Below, piece by piece: positions 28,452 through 36,728 of a DNA stretch of 64,000 nucleotides. The DNA is from a bacterium (lineage in GTDB: Bacteria; DRYD01), in NCBI GenBank assembly GCA_030549815.1, contig JAUQQQ010000003.1:106813-170812 (forward strand), given 5' to 3'. Each line of letters begins with the position of its first letter. The first letter of the stretch is position 1. The notes under the pieces are model-generated. The model made no database searches and had not been told where the DNA came from. It worked only from the letters and a program-made list of their open reading frames with translations. Position numbers and translations under genes: made by a program.

Positions 28452-29678
28452 TTAAACTTTTCGGAAGCTAATAACTACGTTATGTCCTCCAAAACCAAAA
28501 GAATTTTTCACTGCTACTCTTACTTCTCTTTTTACTGCTTGGTTTGGAGTATAATTTAAATCACATTCAGGATCCCGTGTAAAGTAGTTTATCGTTGGAG
28601 GGATTATACCATTTTTGCAAGCTAAAATTGTAGCAATTGATTCAATAACTCCTGCTGCTCCTAATGTATGACCTATCATCGACTTTATTGAGCTTATATT
28701 TACCTTGTAAGCTTTTTGACCTAAAACACTCTTTATTGCAAAAGTTTCAGTTTTATCATTGTAAGGCGTTGATGTCCCATGAGCATTTATATAATCTATC
28801 TCATCTATATCAATATTTTCTATTGCTTTTTTTATAGCATATATTATACTTTTAGCTTCTGGTTCGGGAGCAGTAATATGATAAGCATCACATGTATGAG
28901 CGTACCCTACAATTTCAGCATATATGTTAGCTCCTCTTTTTTCGGCATACTCTTTCTCTTCTAATATAATGCTACCTGCACCTTCTGATATAACGAATCC
29001 ATCCCGGTTTAGATCAAAAGGACGTGAAGCACTGTTGGGATCATTATTTTTTGACAAAGCTCCCATATTTTCAAAACCTGCTATTGCTGTAGGCACTATA
29101 GGAGCTTCTGAACCACATACTATTGCCACATCAACTATCCCACTTTTTACTGCTAAATAAGCTTCCCCTAATGCATGTAATGAACTTGAGCACGCACTTA
29201 CATAAGTTAAATTTGGACCCCTAATGTTGTATATTATACCTATCCACCCTGATAAAATATTCACTATCATTTTAGGAACAAAGTAAGGAGAAACCTTATC
29301 ATTACCTTTTTCTAAAAAAGTTTTTACCTGTTCTTCAAATGTTTCTATTCCTCCAATACCGGATCCCGTAAAAACACCTACCCTGAAACTATCTATTTTA
29401 CCCAAATCTAATTTTGAATCTTCTATAGCCTGACTTACCGAAGATAAACCGTATTGAACAAACCTGTCCATTTTTCTTATATGCTTCTTATCTATGTATT
29501 TAAGAGGATCAAAATTTTTTACCAAACCTGCTATCTTGACTTGGAAATTACTTACATCCATCCTATCGTTATAAGTTATTCCATTTTTTCCCTTAATCAA
29601 ATTATCCCAAAATTCATTAACTGTATTTCCAATAGGTGTTATAGCACCCAAACCTGTAACAACTACCTTTCTATTCAT
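28452..29678 (-). CDS. fabF: 3-oxoacyl-ACP synthase II (FabF)
   Basis: This condensing enzyme elongates acyl-ACP with malonyl-ACP in type II fatty acid synthesis. The catalytic Cys is in TYVSACSSSLHALGEA, and the two His residues are in INAHGTSTPYNDKTE and KSMIGHTLGAAGVIES. FGFGGHNVVISF is the C-terminal signature. The 408-residue length and VVVTGLGAITPIGN start are typical. It ends an operon that begins with the double beta-lyase. No acpP or fabG is adjacent; the SDR gene at 50545 might be a reductase partner elsewhere in the window. Confidence 0.97.
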   Translation of the reverse strand: MNRKVVVTGLGAITPIGNTVNEFWDNLIKGKNGITYNDRMDVSNFQVKIAGLVKNFDPLKYIDKKHIRKMDRFVQYGLSSVSQAIEDSKLDLGKIDSFRVGVFTGSGIGGIETFEEQVKTFLEKGNDKVSPYFVPKMIVNILSGWIGIIYNIRGPNLTYVSACSSSLHALGEAYLAVKSGIVDVAIVCGSEAPIVPTAIAGFENMGALSKNNDPNSASRPFDLNRDGFVISEGAGSIILEEKEYAEKRGANIYAEIVGYAHTCDAYHITAPEPEAKSIIYAIKKAIENIDIDEIDYINAHGTSTPYNDKTETFAIKSVLGQKAYKVNISSIKSMIGHTLGAAGVIESIATILACKNGIIPPTINYFTRDPECDLNYTPNQAVKREVRVAVKNSFGFGGHNVVISFRKV

Positions 29679-29696
29679 AACACCTTTCTCCTCTTA

Positions 29697-30386
29697 TTAA
29701 TCTACTTTTTGATTTAACAATGAATATTCAAGTAGGTAATTTTTTAAGCTATCTTCTATTGATTCATAGTTAAGCACAGTTTCAAATTTTTTCTTTTCCA
29801 ATTGTTTTGATTCAACAACACTTGCTGTGAATTTATCCTTTTTCTTTTCTGCATATTCTACATAGGGTATTTTTAGGGATACTTCAATAATAGTTTTTAC
29901 GGGAATTGGAATTGATGTGAAAAGACTTATACCATTATGAAAAATCCTGTGTGTTTTTCCTTTTTGAACATGCGGCACTCCCACTGCATTATACTCTATA
30001 TCTATTTCTACTTCTATGTCAAAATTATTCAATAATTCTTTGGCTTTTCCAAAAGTTTTTTCTTTAAATTTGGAAGGTTTGGATATAACAATAATCCTTT
30101 CGGATAATAAAATATCCTTTATTTTTGTTGAAAAATTGAATAATTTAACACTTCCATCTTTATGTATTTCTAATAAATTGGTATCTACCTCTTTTTCAGG
30201 AGATATTGGTACTAAAGTGTTTGCCATGTATTGTGGTAAAAGCGGTACTTTTATCTCGATTTCATCTTTTTTTACATTTTCTATTACTCCATATATATCT
30301 ATCCAATTGTTTCCTTCTATTGCTACCATTTTTATAGCACTATCGATATTGAAGCTTGGTTCTTTTTTACCAAATAATCCAAACAT
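29697..30386 (-). CDS. PilZ-like / YcgR-type protein
   Basis: The 229-residue cytoplasmic protein appears to have two beta domains. An N-terminal YcgR-like barrel (about 18-115) is followed by a C-terminal domain (about 120-225) containing RIFHNGISLFTSIPIPVKTIIEVSL and ending with a helical ...YESIEDSLKNYLLEYSLL tail, as in PilZ proteins. The canonical c-di-GMP motif RxxxR-(D/N)xSxxG is incomplete: R-I-F-H-N-G-I-S-L keeps only part of it. It may bind c-di-GMP weakly or be a non-binding PilZ relative. It sits between rfaE2 (1 nt) and fabF. Confidence 0.55.
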   Translation of the reverse strand: MFGLFGKKEPSFNIDSAIKMVAIEGNNWIDIYGVIENVKKDEIEIKVPLLPQYMANTLVPISPEKEVDTNLLEIHKDGSVKLFNFSTKIKDILLSERIIVISKPSKFKEKTFGKAKELLNNFDIEVEIDIEYNAVGVPHVQKGKTHRIFHNGISLFTSIPIPVKTIIEVSLKIPYVEYAEKKKDKFTASVVESKQLEKKKFETVLNYESIEDSLKNYLLEYSLLNQKVD

Positions 30387-30881
30387 TTAAATACCCCCTT
30401 TTTCAATTATCCTATAGATTATCTTTGTAGTTGATACTTCAGGAATTAAAGAAAGAACTTTATATGTTATTCTATATTTTTCAATTATCCTCATTTCTGG
30501 TATTACTTTATCTTTATAATCTCCTCCTTTAAAGTATATATCGGGCTTAAGATATTCGATTAAATTTTCTGGAGTATCTTCATCAAAAACAGTCACAAAA
30601 TCTACGGCTTCTATCGCAGATAAAACTATAATTCTATCCTCTAAACTGTTAATCGGTTTTTTTATACCTTTTATTCTTCTTATACTTTCATCTGTATTTA
30701 CACCAACTACCAAAATATCACAATATTCCTTTGCTTGGAAAAGATAAGTTATATGACCCTTATGAATAATGTCAAAGCATCCATTTGTAAAACCAATTAT
30801 TTTCCCATTTTGTTTATAACTTTCTATTATTGTTTTCAATTTTTGCCAATTGTAGAATATTTTATTTTCAAACCATCTCAT
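30387..30881 (-). CDS. rfaE2: D-glycero-beta-D-manno-heptose 1-phosphate adenylyltransferase
   Basis: The 164-residue nucleotidyltransferase corresponds to the C-terminal domain of bifunctional HldE. FTNGCFDIIHKGHITYLFQAK is the HxGH active-site segment, ILVVGVNTDESIRRIKG and RPxN-like KKPINSLEDRIIVLSAI follow, and FKGGDYK is the family's closing motif. It makes ADP-heptose for the lipopolysaccharide core. It overlaps the kinase gene by 14 nt, so the two halves of HldE are separate but coupled genes here. Confidence 0.93.
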   Translation of the reverse strand: MRWFENKIFYNWQKLKTIIESYKQNGKIIGFTNGCFDIIHKGHITYLFQAKEYCDILVVGVNTDESIRRIKGIKKPINSLEDRIIVLSAIEAVDFVTVFDEDTPENLIEYLKPDIYFKGGDYKDKVIPEMRIIEKYRITYKVLSLIPEVSTTKIIYRIIEKGGI

Positions 30882-31935
30882 TTTGTTTTTCCCCTTTTTT
30901 TATTTTAGTTATACTATAATTTACAACTTTACCATTTGTTTTTTGCATTTTTGAAAAATAATTAATTAAATCAGAAGGCTTTACTGCTATTGTTCCAGGT
31001 TTTGAGACGCAAATTGAACCCGCAATATTTGATAATATACCACATTCTAAAATACTTAATCCCGTTGAATAGAATAGTCCAAAAATTGAGATTACGTTAT
31101 CTCCTGCTCCCGTAACATCAAAAACCTCTACCTCTATCCCGTCTACCTTTATAAAGTTATCATTACTCATTATACATAATCCATCTTTACCCAAAGTTAC
31201 TACAAGATTTATGACATTATAAGTTTTTACGAAATCTACCATATTTTCTTGTAATTCCTTGCTTAAATTTATTTCCTTACTTATTTGTTCAAATTCTTTT
31301 TTATTTAGAGAAAGAAGGTCAATTTTTTGATTTTTTAAAAAAGAAGAAAAAGCTTTAAAATTGGAGGGTTTAATCGATAAGAAAATATTCTTGCTTTTAA
31401 GATAATTTAGTATTAAGTTTAAACTATCTTTAGTTAATAATCCTTTATTATAGTCGATAATGAAAATTGAATCAAATCTATCTTTGATTTTTGCCAAATT
31501 TTCTTCGAGTATTTTTTCAGGTATTATTAGATTTTCTTTTTCCCTATCAACTCTTGCTATTTGTTGATTGTTATGTGCTATTAATCTTGTTTTCACGATT
31601 GTTTTATCATAAGAAAAACTTAAATCTTTTATTCCATATCTTTTTAGAAGATTTTTTATCCTTGTTGAAAATTGGTCTTTACCTATGAATCCTAATAAAC
31701 TTACGTTATTAGAATAATAGGAAAGGATTTTAGCGACGTTAGCGGCTCCCCCTAAATCATTCCATTCTTTTTCTACTCTCAACACGGGAACTGGAGCTTC
31801 TGGAGAAATCCTATCAACAACCCCCTTTAACCACCTATCTAATATTATATCTCCAATAACCAATATTCTTAAATTTTTTAATCTATCTATTTTTTCGTTT
31901 ATTTTTCCTACTAAATTACTTAGCTGCTGTTTCAT
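30868..31935 (-). CDS. rfaE1: Heptose 7-phosphate kinase (RfaE1/HldE kinase domain)
   Basis: The 355-residue PfkB/ribokinase-type sugar kinase phosphorylates D-glycero-D-manno-heptose 7-phosphate at C1. ILVIGDIILDRWLKGVVDRI SPEAPVPVL is the HldE-specific N terminus, WNDLGGAANVAK the substrate site, and VFDVTGAGDNVISIFGL the catalytic GAGD motif. It overlaps the GlmU-like gene by 20 nt and rfaE2 by 14 nt. Together with rfaE2 it implies an LPS containing heptose. Confidence 0.93.
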   Translation of the reverse strand: MKQQLSNLVGKINEKIDRLKNLRILVIGDIILDRWLKGVVDRISPEAPVPVLRVEKEWNDLGGAANVAKILSYYSNNVSLLGFIGKDQFSTRIKNLLKRYGIKDLSFSYDKTIVKTRLIAHNNQQIARVDREKENLIIPEKILEENLAKIKDRFDSIFIIDYNKGLLTKDSLNLILNYLKSKNIFLSIKPSNFKAFSSFLKNQKIDLLSLNKKEFEQISKEINLSKELQENMVDFVKTYNVINLVVTLGKDGLCIMSNDNFIKVDGIEVEVFDVTGAGDNVISIFGLFYSTGLSILECGILSNIAGSICVSKPGTIAVKPSDLINYFSKMQKTNGKVVNYSITKIKKGEKQNEMV

Positions 31936-32920
31936 TTTTTTTATATACTCTTGCGGGATTTCCTATAACAATAGTTTCTGGAGGAACATCTTTTGTAACT
32001 ACACTTCCTGCACCAACATAAGAATTTGGACCTATTGTTTTGGGTGAGATTATCACAGCATTAGAACCAATAAATGAATTTTCTTTGATAATTGAAGTAT
32101 ATTTATTTTTACCGTCATAGTTAGCAAAAACTACACCTGCACCTATATTCACATTTTTCTCTATTATTAAATCTCCTAAATATGCCAAATGAGATGCTTT
32201 TAAATTTCCTTCTGCTCTTATGTTTTTACATTCTACAAAAGCACCTATCTTTGAATTCTCTATAACATTGTTTTCCCTTAAATGACTAAAAGGACCAATA
32301 CTATTTAGATTCATCAATTGATTTTTTCTTATAACGCTAAACAGAATCCTATTATCATTACCTATTTCTGAATCAACTATATAACAAGAGGGACCTATTT
32401 TGTTCCTATCCTTCACTTTTGTTCTTATTAAAAACGTATTATCCATTATTACATTATGTTTTCCTATTTCTGTTAAAGGACAAATGAAAATATTGTTTCC
32501 CAAAATAACATTATCTTTTATCTTTAAGGATTTTTTCTGTATCTCATCAAAAAGTTTTTTAAAACTACTTAATTCTTTTATTTTAAAAATATATTCTTTT
32601 GACCTTTTTATTTTTCCTTTATTTGACAATATTTCTTCTCTTTTATAATACAACAGAGGGGAGTTAAAGTCTATAACGATATGGTTTTTTGAATCCAATT
32701 CTTTGTTAGTTAGGTCAAAATCGAAATTAAGTGAAATACTGTGATCTTTTATCAATTTTTCTATTAAGCTGCTATTATGCTCATTAGTTTTAAACAGTAC
32801 TTTTTTGTTAATATTATTGCTAAGAAATTCTAATAATTTAAGAGTAGGGAGACAAACGGGGTAATAAAAATACGAATCGTCATATTTCCAAATTTCTTCT
32901 TGTGCTAAAACTATTATCAT
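31916..32920 (-). CDS. GlmU-like acetyltransferase with a vestigial N-terminal domain
   Basis: Residues about 130-325 are a left-handed beta-helix (hexapeptide repeats) matching the GlmU acetyltransferase half: IGPFSHLRENNVI, KASHLAYLGD with catalytic His244, VNIGAGVVFANYDGKNK and SVVTKDVPPET. The N-terminal 120 residues replace the usual 225-residue uridylyltransferase and lack its G-x-G-T-R-M loop, so the protein should acetylate glucosamine 1-phosphate or a similar sugar but not make UDP-sugar. It overlaps the double beta-lyase gene by 4 nt and rfaE1 by 20 nt. It could alternatively be a dedicated sugar N-acetyltransferase; a second, complete GlmU outside the window would favour that. Confidence 0.75.
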   Translation of the reverse strand: MIIVLAQEEIWKYDDSYFYYPVCLPTLKLLEFLSNNINKKVLFKTNEHNSSLIEKLIKDHSISLNFDFDLTNKELDSKNHIVIDFNSPLLYYKREEILSNKGKIKRSKEYIFKIKELSSFKKLFDEIQKKSLKIKDNVILGNNIFICPLTEIGKHNVIMDNTFLIRTKVKDRNKIGPSCYIVDSEIGNDNRILFSVIRKNQLMNLNSIGPFSHLRENNVIENSKIGAFVECKNIRAEGNLKASHLAYLGDLIIEKNVNIGAGVVFANYDGKNKYTSIIKENSFIGSNAVIISPKTIGPNSYVGAGSVVTKDVPPETIVIGNPARVYKKNETAAK

Positions 32921-35403
32921 AAGCTTGCTGTTTTCTTTAGCGGTTCAAACCTGATTGTGAAAAATCTTAAGAATGGAGGCTCATAAGTTATAGACAAACC
33001 ATTTATCCTTTCTCTTATTTTATAAACTTCATTTATAACATCCTTTGTATATTCCATTTGTTCATTTGTATATACTCTTCGAGGAATTGTTATCCTAACC
33101 AATTCTAGTTCGGGGTATTTATGTTTTCCTGTTTTTGGGTCTCTACCTGCGGAAACTATTCCTCTTTCCATTGTTCTAATTCCACCATGTAAATATATGT
33201 ATGCTGCGAGAGTTTGTGCAGGGAATTCATCCTGCTTTATATGTGGTAAGAATTTTTTTGCATCTAAATAAATAGCATGACCACCTATTGGTTTTACAAT
33301 TGGGATCCCAGAATCTTCTAACAACTTACCTAAATATCTTACTTGTTCTATTCTGTTTTTTAAATAAAAATAATCTGTCATTTCGATTATTCCTTGAGCT
33401 AACATTGCTATATCTCTTGCTGACAAACCACCATCATAAATTTCTCCTTCAAATATCTGTTGTAATTTTTTCATTTTTTCATACAATTCTTTCGACCTAA
33501 TTAATATTAAGCCACTTATATTGGTTAGCGGATCTTTTTTTGCAGATATGGTAGCTGCATCTGATAACGACATTATTTCTCTTATTATTTCTTTTATACT
33601 CTTATTTTGGTAACCATATTCTCTTTCTTTTATGAAGAAAGCATTTTCTGCTATTCTGGTAGCATCAAGGACTAATGGTATTTTATAATGATCACAAACT
33701 TTTCTTATTTGTTTGAGATTTTCTAAGGATACTGGTTGTCCACCTGCCATATTTACATTATTTTCAACACATACATAAGCAATCTTTTCTGCTCCATTAC
33801 TCTCTATGAAATTAACCAATTTATCAACATCTATATTCCCTTTAAACGGATGCTCTATTTCTGGTTTGTATGCTTCCTCGATTATTAGATCAACAAAAAC
33901 TCCTTTTGCGTACTCTTGATGAAAACGTGTTGTGGTAAAGTACATATTGTTTATTACATATTGATTTGGTTTAATCATTGTTTGAGAAAGTATGTGTTCA
34001 GCTGCTCTACCTTGATGGGTAGGTAAAAAATAATGATATCCAAATACATCTTCTATAGCGTTTTGTAGCAAGTTATAAGCTCTTTTCTGATCATATTTTA
34101 TCCCTAAGCTCCATTGTTCATCACTCATGCTACTTGTTCCACTATCTGTAAGAAAATCTAAATAAACCTCTTCTGCGGGAATCAAGAAAGTATTATAACC
34201 TGCTTTTTCTAAAATCTCTTTCCTTCTTTCGAAAGATGATAATTTTATTATTTCTATTCCTTTGAAATTGTAAGTTGTGTAATTTCTTGGATCTATGTAA
34301 TCAACCAAAAAGTTTTTGCTATCGTGTAAAGATTTTTGAAAACTATCGATAAACAGTTCCAAGTTTTGTTTTTGATACCTTCGTGAGGGAATGTAAATTA
34401 GCAAGTATTCATTATTTGCTTTAGCTCTTGATTGCCCATATAAAAATAAAGAATTATTTAGATTAATTAAGTTTTGACCACTTTTGGATTTTATGTAAAA
34501 ATGATGAGTGGAGAAATATGGACTAATTTCAAGATCACTTTTTTCTACTATCAATTTTTTTAGTTCATCATATAAAAACTTTATGTTTTCTTTTTTGTAT
34601 TCCCAAATTTGGTTATTTGTTGCTTCTATTAATCCTTGGTTTATTATTTCCATATCTCTTCCTGCTAAACCACCATAAGTATGCAAGCCTTCAAAAGCAA
34701 CCACCCACTCTGTTAGATATTCGTAATACTTAAAACTATTTGTTAAAATTATTGCCCCTGTATTGCACATTAAATCAAAACAACAATCTATTACTGCTAT
34801 ATCTACTAAATCTGAGAGTTTTTTTATTTTTTCTAAATCTGAATTAGCTAAAGAAAAAATACTTGAAAAATCGGCTATTGTTAGTATGGAACTTTCTTTT
34901 AATAAAGCCAGATGCTTTTCTATTTGCTCGAATGTTTTTGAAAAGCATTCTATTGAATTTAAAAAGATGATAGAAATTTGTGAAGAACCGTTGTAGTTAA
35001 TTTTATAGTATTCCATAAGATTATGAAAATCAATATTCTCTATTGGATTGTAATGAACCAAATTTAATTTAAAATCATTAAATTTTTCAAGTATTTTTAT
35101 TATTAGATTCCAAGCTCCTTTTATGTTATGTGCTGGAACTACGTATTCTTTATTAAATATTTCTTTTACTGTGTTGTTTAGCTTTATGAAATTTTTACTT
35201 CCTGCATAGGATTCATCACCTAAAAATAAAGCTGCATATTGGTTTTCACTAAGAGCATTCAAACTTATCTTTGATAAATCAGTCCATATATATTCTTCTT
35301 CTATCAAATTTGCATTGTTTTCATGGGATTCTAATATATTCATTCTTTGTTGTATATCGAGAAATTTCGGAAAATAGACTATTTTAGCTTTATATGGTTG
35401 CAT
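32917..35403 (-). CDS. Tandem tyrosine phenol-lyase/tryptophanase fusion, one half a pseudoenzyme
   Basis: Two homologous beta-eliminating lyase domains are fused in 828 residues. The C-half (about 385-828) has LTDSGT, THQGRAAEH, MYFTTTRFHQ, NMAGGQP, LDATR, PLP lysine Lys623 (SAKKD), MERGIVSAGR and VRITIPRRVYT. The TTTRFHQ and MERG signatures point to tyrosine phenol-lyase (tyrosine to phenol, pyruvate and ammonia) rather than tryptophanase. The N-half (about 1-370) has Phe209 in the lysine position (DCCFD for the usual KKD) and AHNIKGAW for THQGRGAE. It still has GDESYAGS and FEGLHTYGGLAGRDME, which the C-half lacks. Single-domain relatives are about 456 residues. It heads the operon leading to the GlmU-like, rfaE and fabF genes. 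Confidence 0.9.
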   Translation of the reverse strand: MQPYKAKIVYFPKFLDIQQRMNILESHENNANLIEEEYIWTDLSKISLNALSENQYAALFLGDESYAGSKNFIKLNNTVKEIFNKEYVVPAHNIKGAWNLIIKILEKFNDFKLNLVHYNPIENIDFHNLMEYYKINYNGSSQISIIFLNSIECFSKTFEQIEKHLALLKESSILTIADFSSIFSLANSDLEKIKKLSDLVDIAVIDCCFDLMCNTGAIILTNSFKYYEYLTEWVVAFEGLHTYGGLAGRDMEIINQGLIEATNNQIWEYKKENIKFLYDELKKLIVEKSDLEISPYFSTHHFYIKSKSGQNLINLNNSLFLYGQSRAKANNEYLLIYIPSRRYQKQNLELFIDSFQKSLHDSKNFLVDYIDPRNYTTYNFKGIEIIKLSSFERRKEILEKAGYNTFLIPAEEVYLDFLTDSGTSSMSDEQWSLGIKYDQKRAYNLLQNAIEDVFGYHYFLPTHQGRAAEHILSQTMIKPNQYVINNMYFTTTRFHQEYAKGVFVDLIIEEAYKPEIEHPFKGNIDVDKLVNFIESNGAEKIAYVCVENNVNMAGGQPVSLENLKQIRKVCDHYKIPLVLDATRIAENAFFIKEREYGYQNKSIKEIIREIMSLSDAATISAKKDPLTNISGLILIRSKELYEKMKKLQQIFEGEIYDGGLSARDIAMLAQGIIEMTDYFYLKNRIEQVRYLGKLLEDSGIPIVKPIGGHAIYLDAKKFLPHIKQDEFPAQTLAAYIYLHGGIRTMERGIVSAGRDPKTGKHKYPELELVRITIPRRVYTNEQMEYTKDVINEVYKIRERINGLSITYEPPFLRFFTIRFEPLKKTASL

Positions 35404-35514
35404 AAAAATACCCCTTTCTCTTTTATATCCTCATTAATAAAAATTAATATATTTTTTCTTTTATCCTCTTTTTCTTTTTTTATAGGTTAATCTATTTTGT
35501 TTTTGATTTAATTT

Positions 35515-36705
35515 TTAATTTAATTTAAGGGGTTGGATCAGGTTATTGTCTAAGGAAAAACAGAATTCTCTCCAATCATCAGTTTTTAAAACATTGAAAT
35601 TAGCTAAAAATCCTTCTCTTATTTGACCAGAATTTATATTTAACAAAAATGAAGGATTTACTGTTATGAAACTAAGGATGTATTCTGGTTTAAGTTTAAG
35701 GTATATTGAGGCTAAGTTTGCCACGAATAATAATGAAATTGCATTTGATGATCCTGCATTGTAATCCGTTGCTAAACAAACTGGTATATCTTGCTCTAAT
35801 ATTTCTAAAACGGGGCTGTAGTTTTTACCTAAAAACCAAGATGTTGAAGGCATGATTACAGCAAAAGCACCTATTTTTCTTATCGCTTCTATCGTCTTCT
35901 TTTTTAAAACCAAAAGATGATCAAAACTTACTATATTTATTTTTTTCCCATATCTTTCATATAACTCTTCTATCAATCCATCGTCATCAAATTCATTAGT
36001 ATGGAACCTGTAGTAAAATTTATAATCTTTGGTAATTTCTACGATCTCAAGTGTTTGTTTTACTGAAAATGCTGTTTTATCGCAGAATATATCAAAAAAA
36101 TCGGTCAAATTTCTTATTTCCTTAGCCTTTGCCTTTAATTCTTTTTTATATTCTTCAAAATTTTCTGGCGGTATGTGAGCCAAAAAAGTTGGTATTAATT
36201 GGACTTTAACAAAGTTTGATACTTCTTTAATTAGCTTTAAATGTTCTATTTCTTTTTCTAATTCTATGGCATAACCATTTTTTGCTTCTATTATTGTTGT
36301 TCCGTTTTGGTAAAAATTTTGTATCCTTTGAATTAGTAAGTTTTTCAAGTTAGGGGAGTTGATGGTTTTTTCAACTGTGTATTTTATTCCTCCACCTTCT
36401 TTTGCTATTTCTTGATAACTTTTGCCTTCTACTCTTTTGATAAAATCATTTATTCTTTTTCCATCGAAAACAGGATGTGTATGACAGTCTACAAACCCAG
36501 GTAATAAATAATTGTGGTTTATATCAATGATTTCAGTGTCTTTTGTTATTTCATTTTTTATCTCACGATAATTTCCTATTTTTTTTATTTTGTTTTTATC
36601 AATTAATAGGCAATGATCTTTAAATTCGAAAACTTTAGCTTGTTTGCTAATTGGTTTTTCAGTTAAAGGAGTTATTATATTAGCATTAATTAGTAAGTAT
36701 GCCAT
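35515..36705 (-). CDS. hutI: Imidazolonepropionase
   Basis: This is the third enzyme of histidine degradation, hydrolysing imidazolonepropionate to formiminoglutamate. It is an amidohydrolase of 396 residues from ATG 36705 (a TTG just upstream is possible). FVDCHTHPVFDGKR gives the metal-binding HxH and substrate Arg, IEAKNGYAIELEKE the substrate loop, FHTNEFDDDGL and VSFDHLLVL further His ligands, and CLATDYNAGSSNAIS the catalytic Asp. No hutH, hutU or hutG lies alongside. It follows the M32 carboxypeptidase gene by about 23 nt, suggesting co-transcription of peptide and amino acid catabolism. Confidence 0.92.
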   Translation of the reverse strand: MAYLLINANIITPLTEKPISKQAKVFEFKDHCLLIDKNKIKKIGNYREIKNEITKDTEIIDINHNYLLPGFVDCHTHPVFDGKRINDFIKRVEGKSYQEIAKEGGGIKYTVEKTINSPNLKNLLIQRIQNFYQNGTTIIEAKNGYAIELEKEIEHLKLIKEVSNFVKVQLIPTFLAHIPPENFEEYKKELKAKAKEIRNLTDFFDIFCDKTAFSVKQTLEIVEITKDYKFYYRFHTNEFDDDGLIEELYERYGKKINIVSFDHLLVLKKKTIEAIRKIGAFAVIMPSTSWFLGKNYSPVLEILEQDIPVCLATDYNAGSSNAISLLFVANLASIYLKLKPEYILSFITVNPSFLLNINSGQIREGFLANFNVLKTDDWREFCFSLDNNLIQPLKLN

Positions 36706-36728
36706 CAATAAATATTATTTATTTTGTA

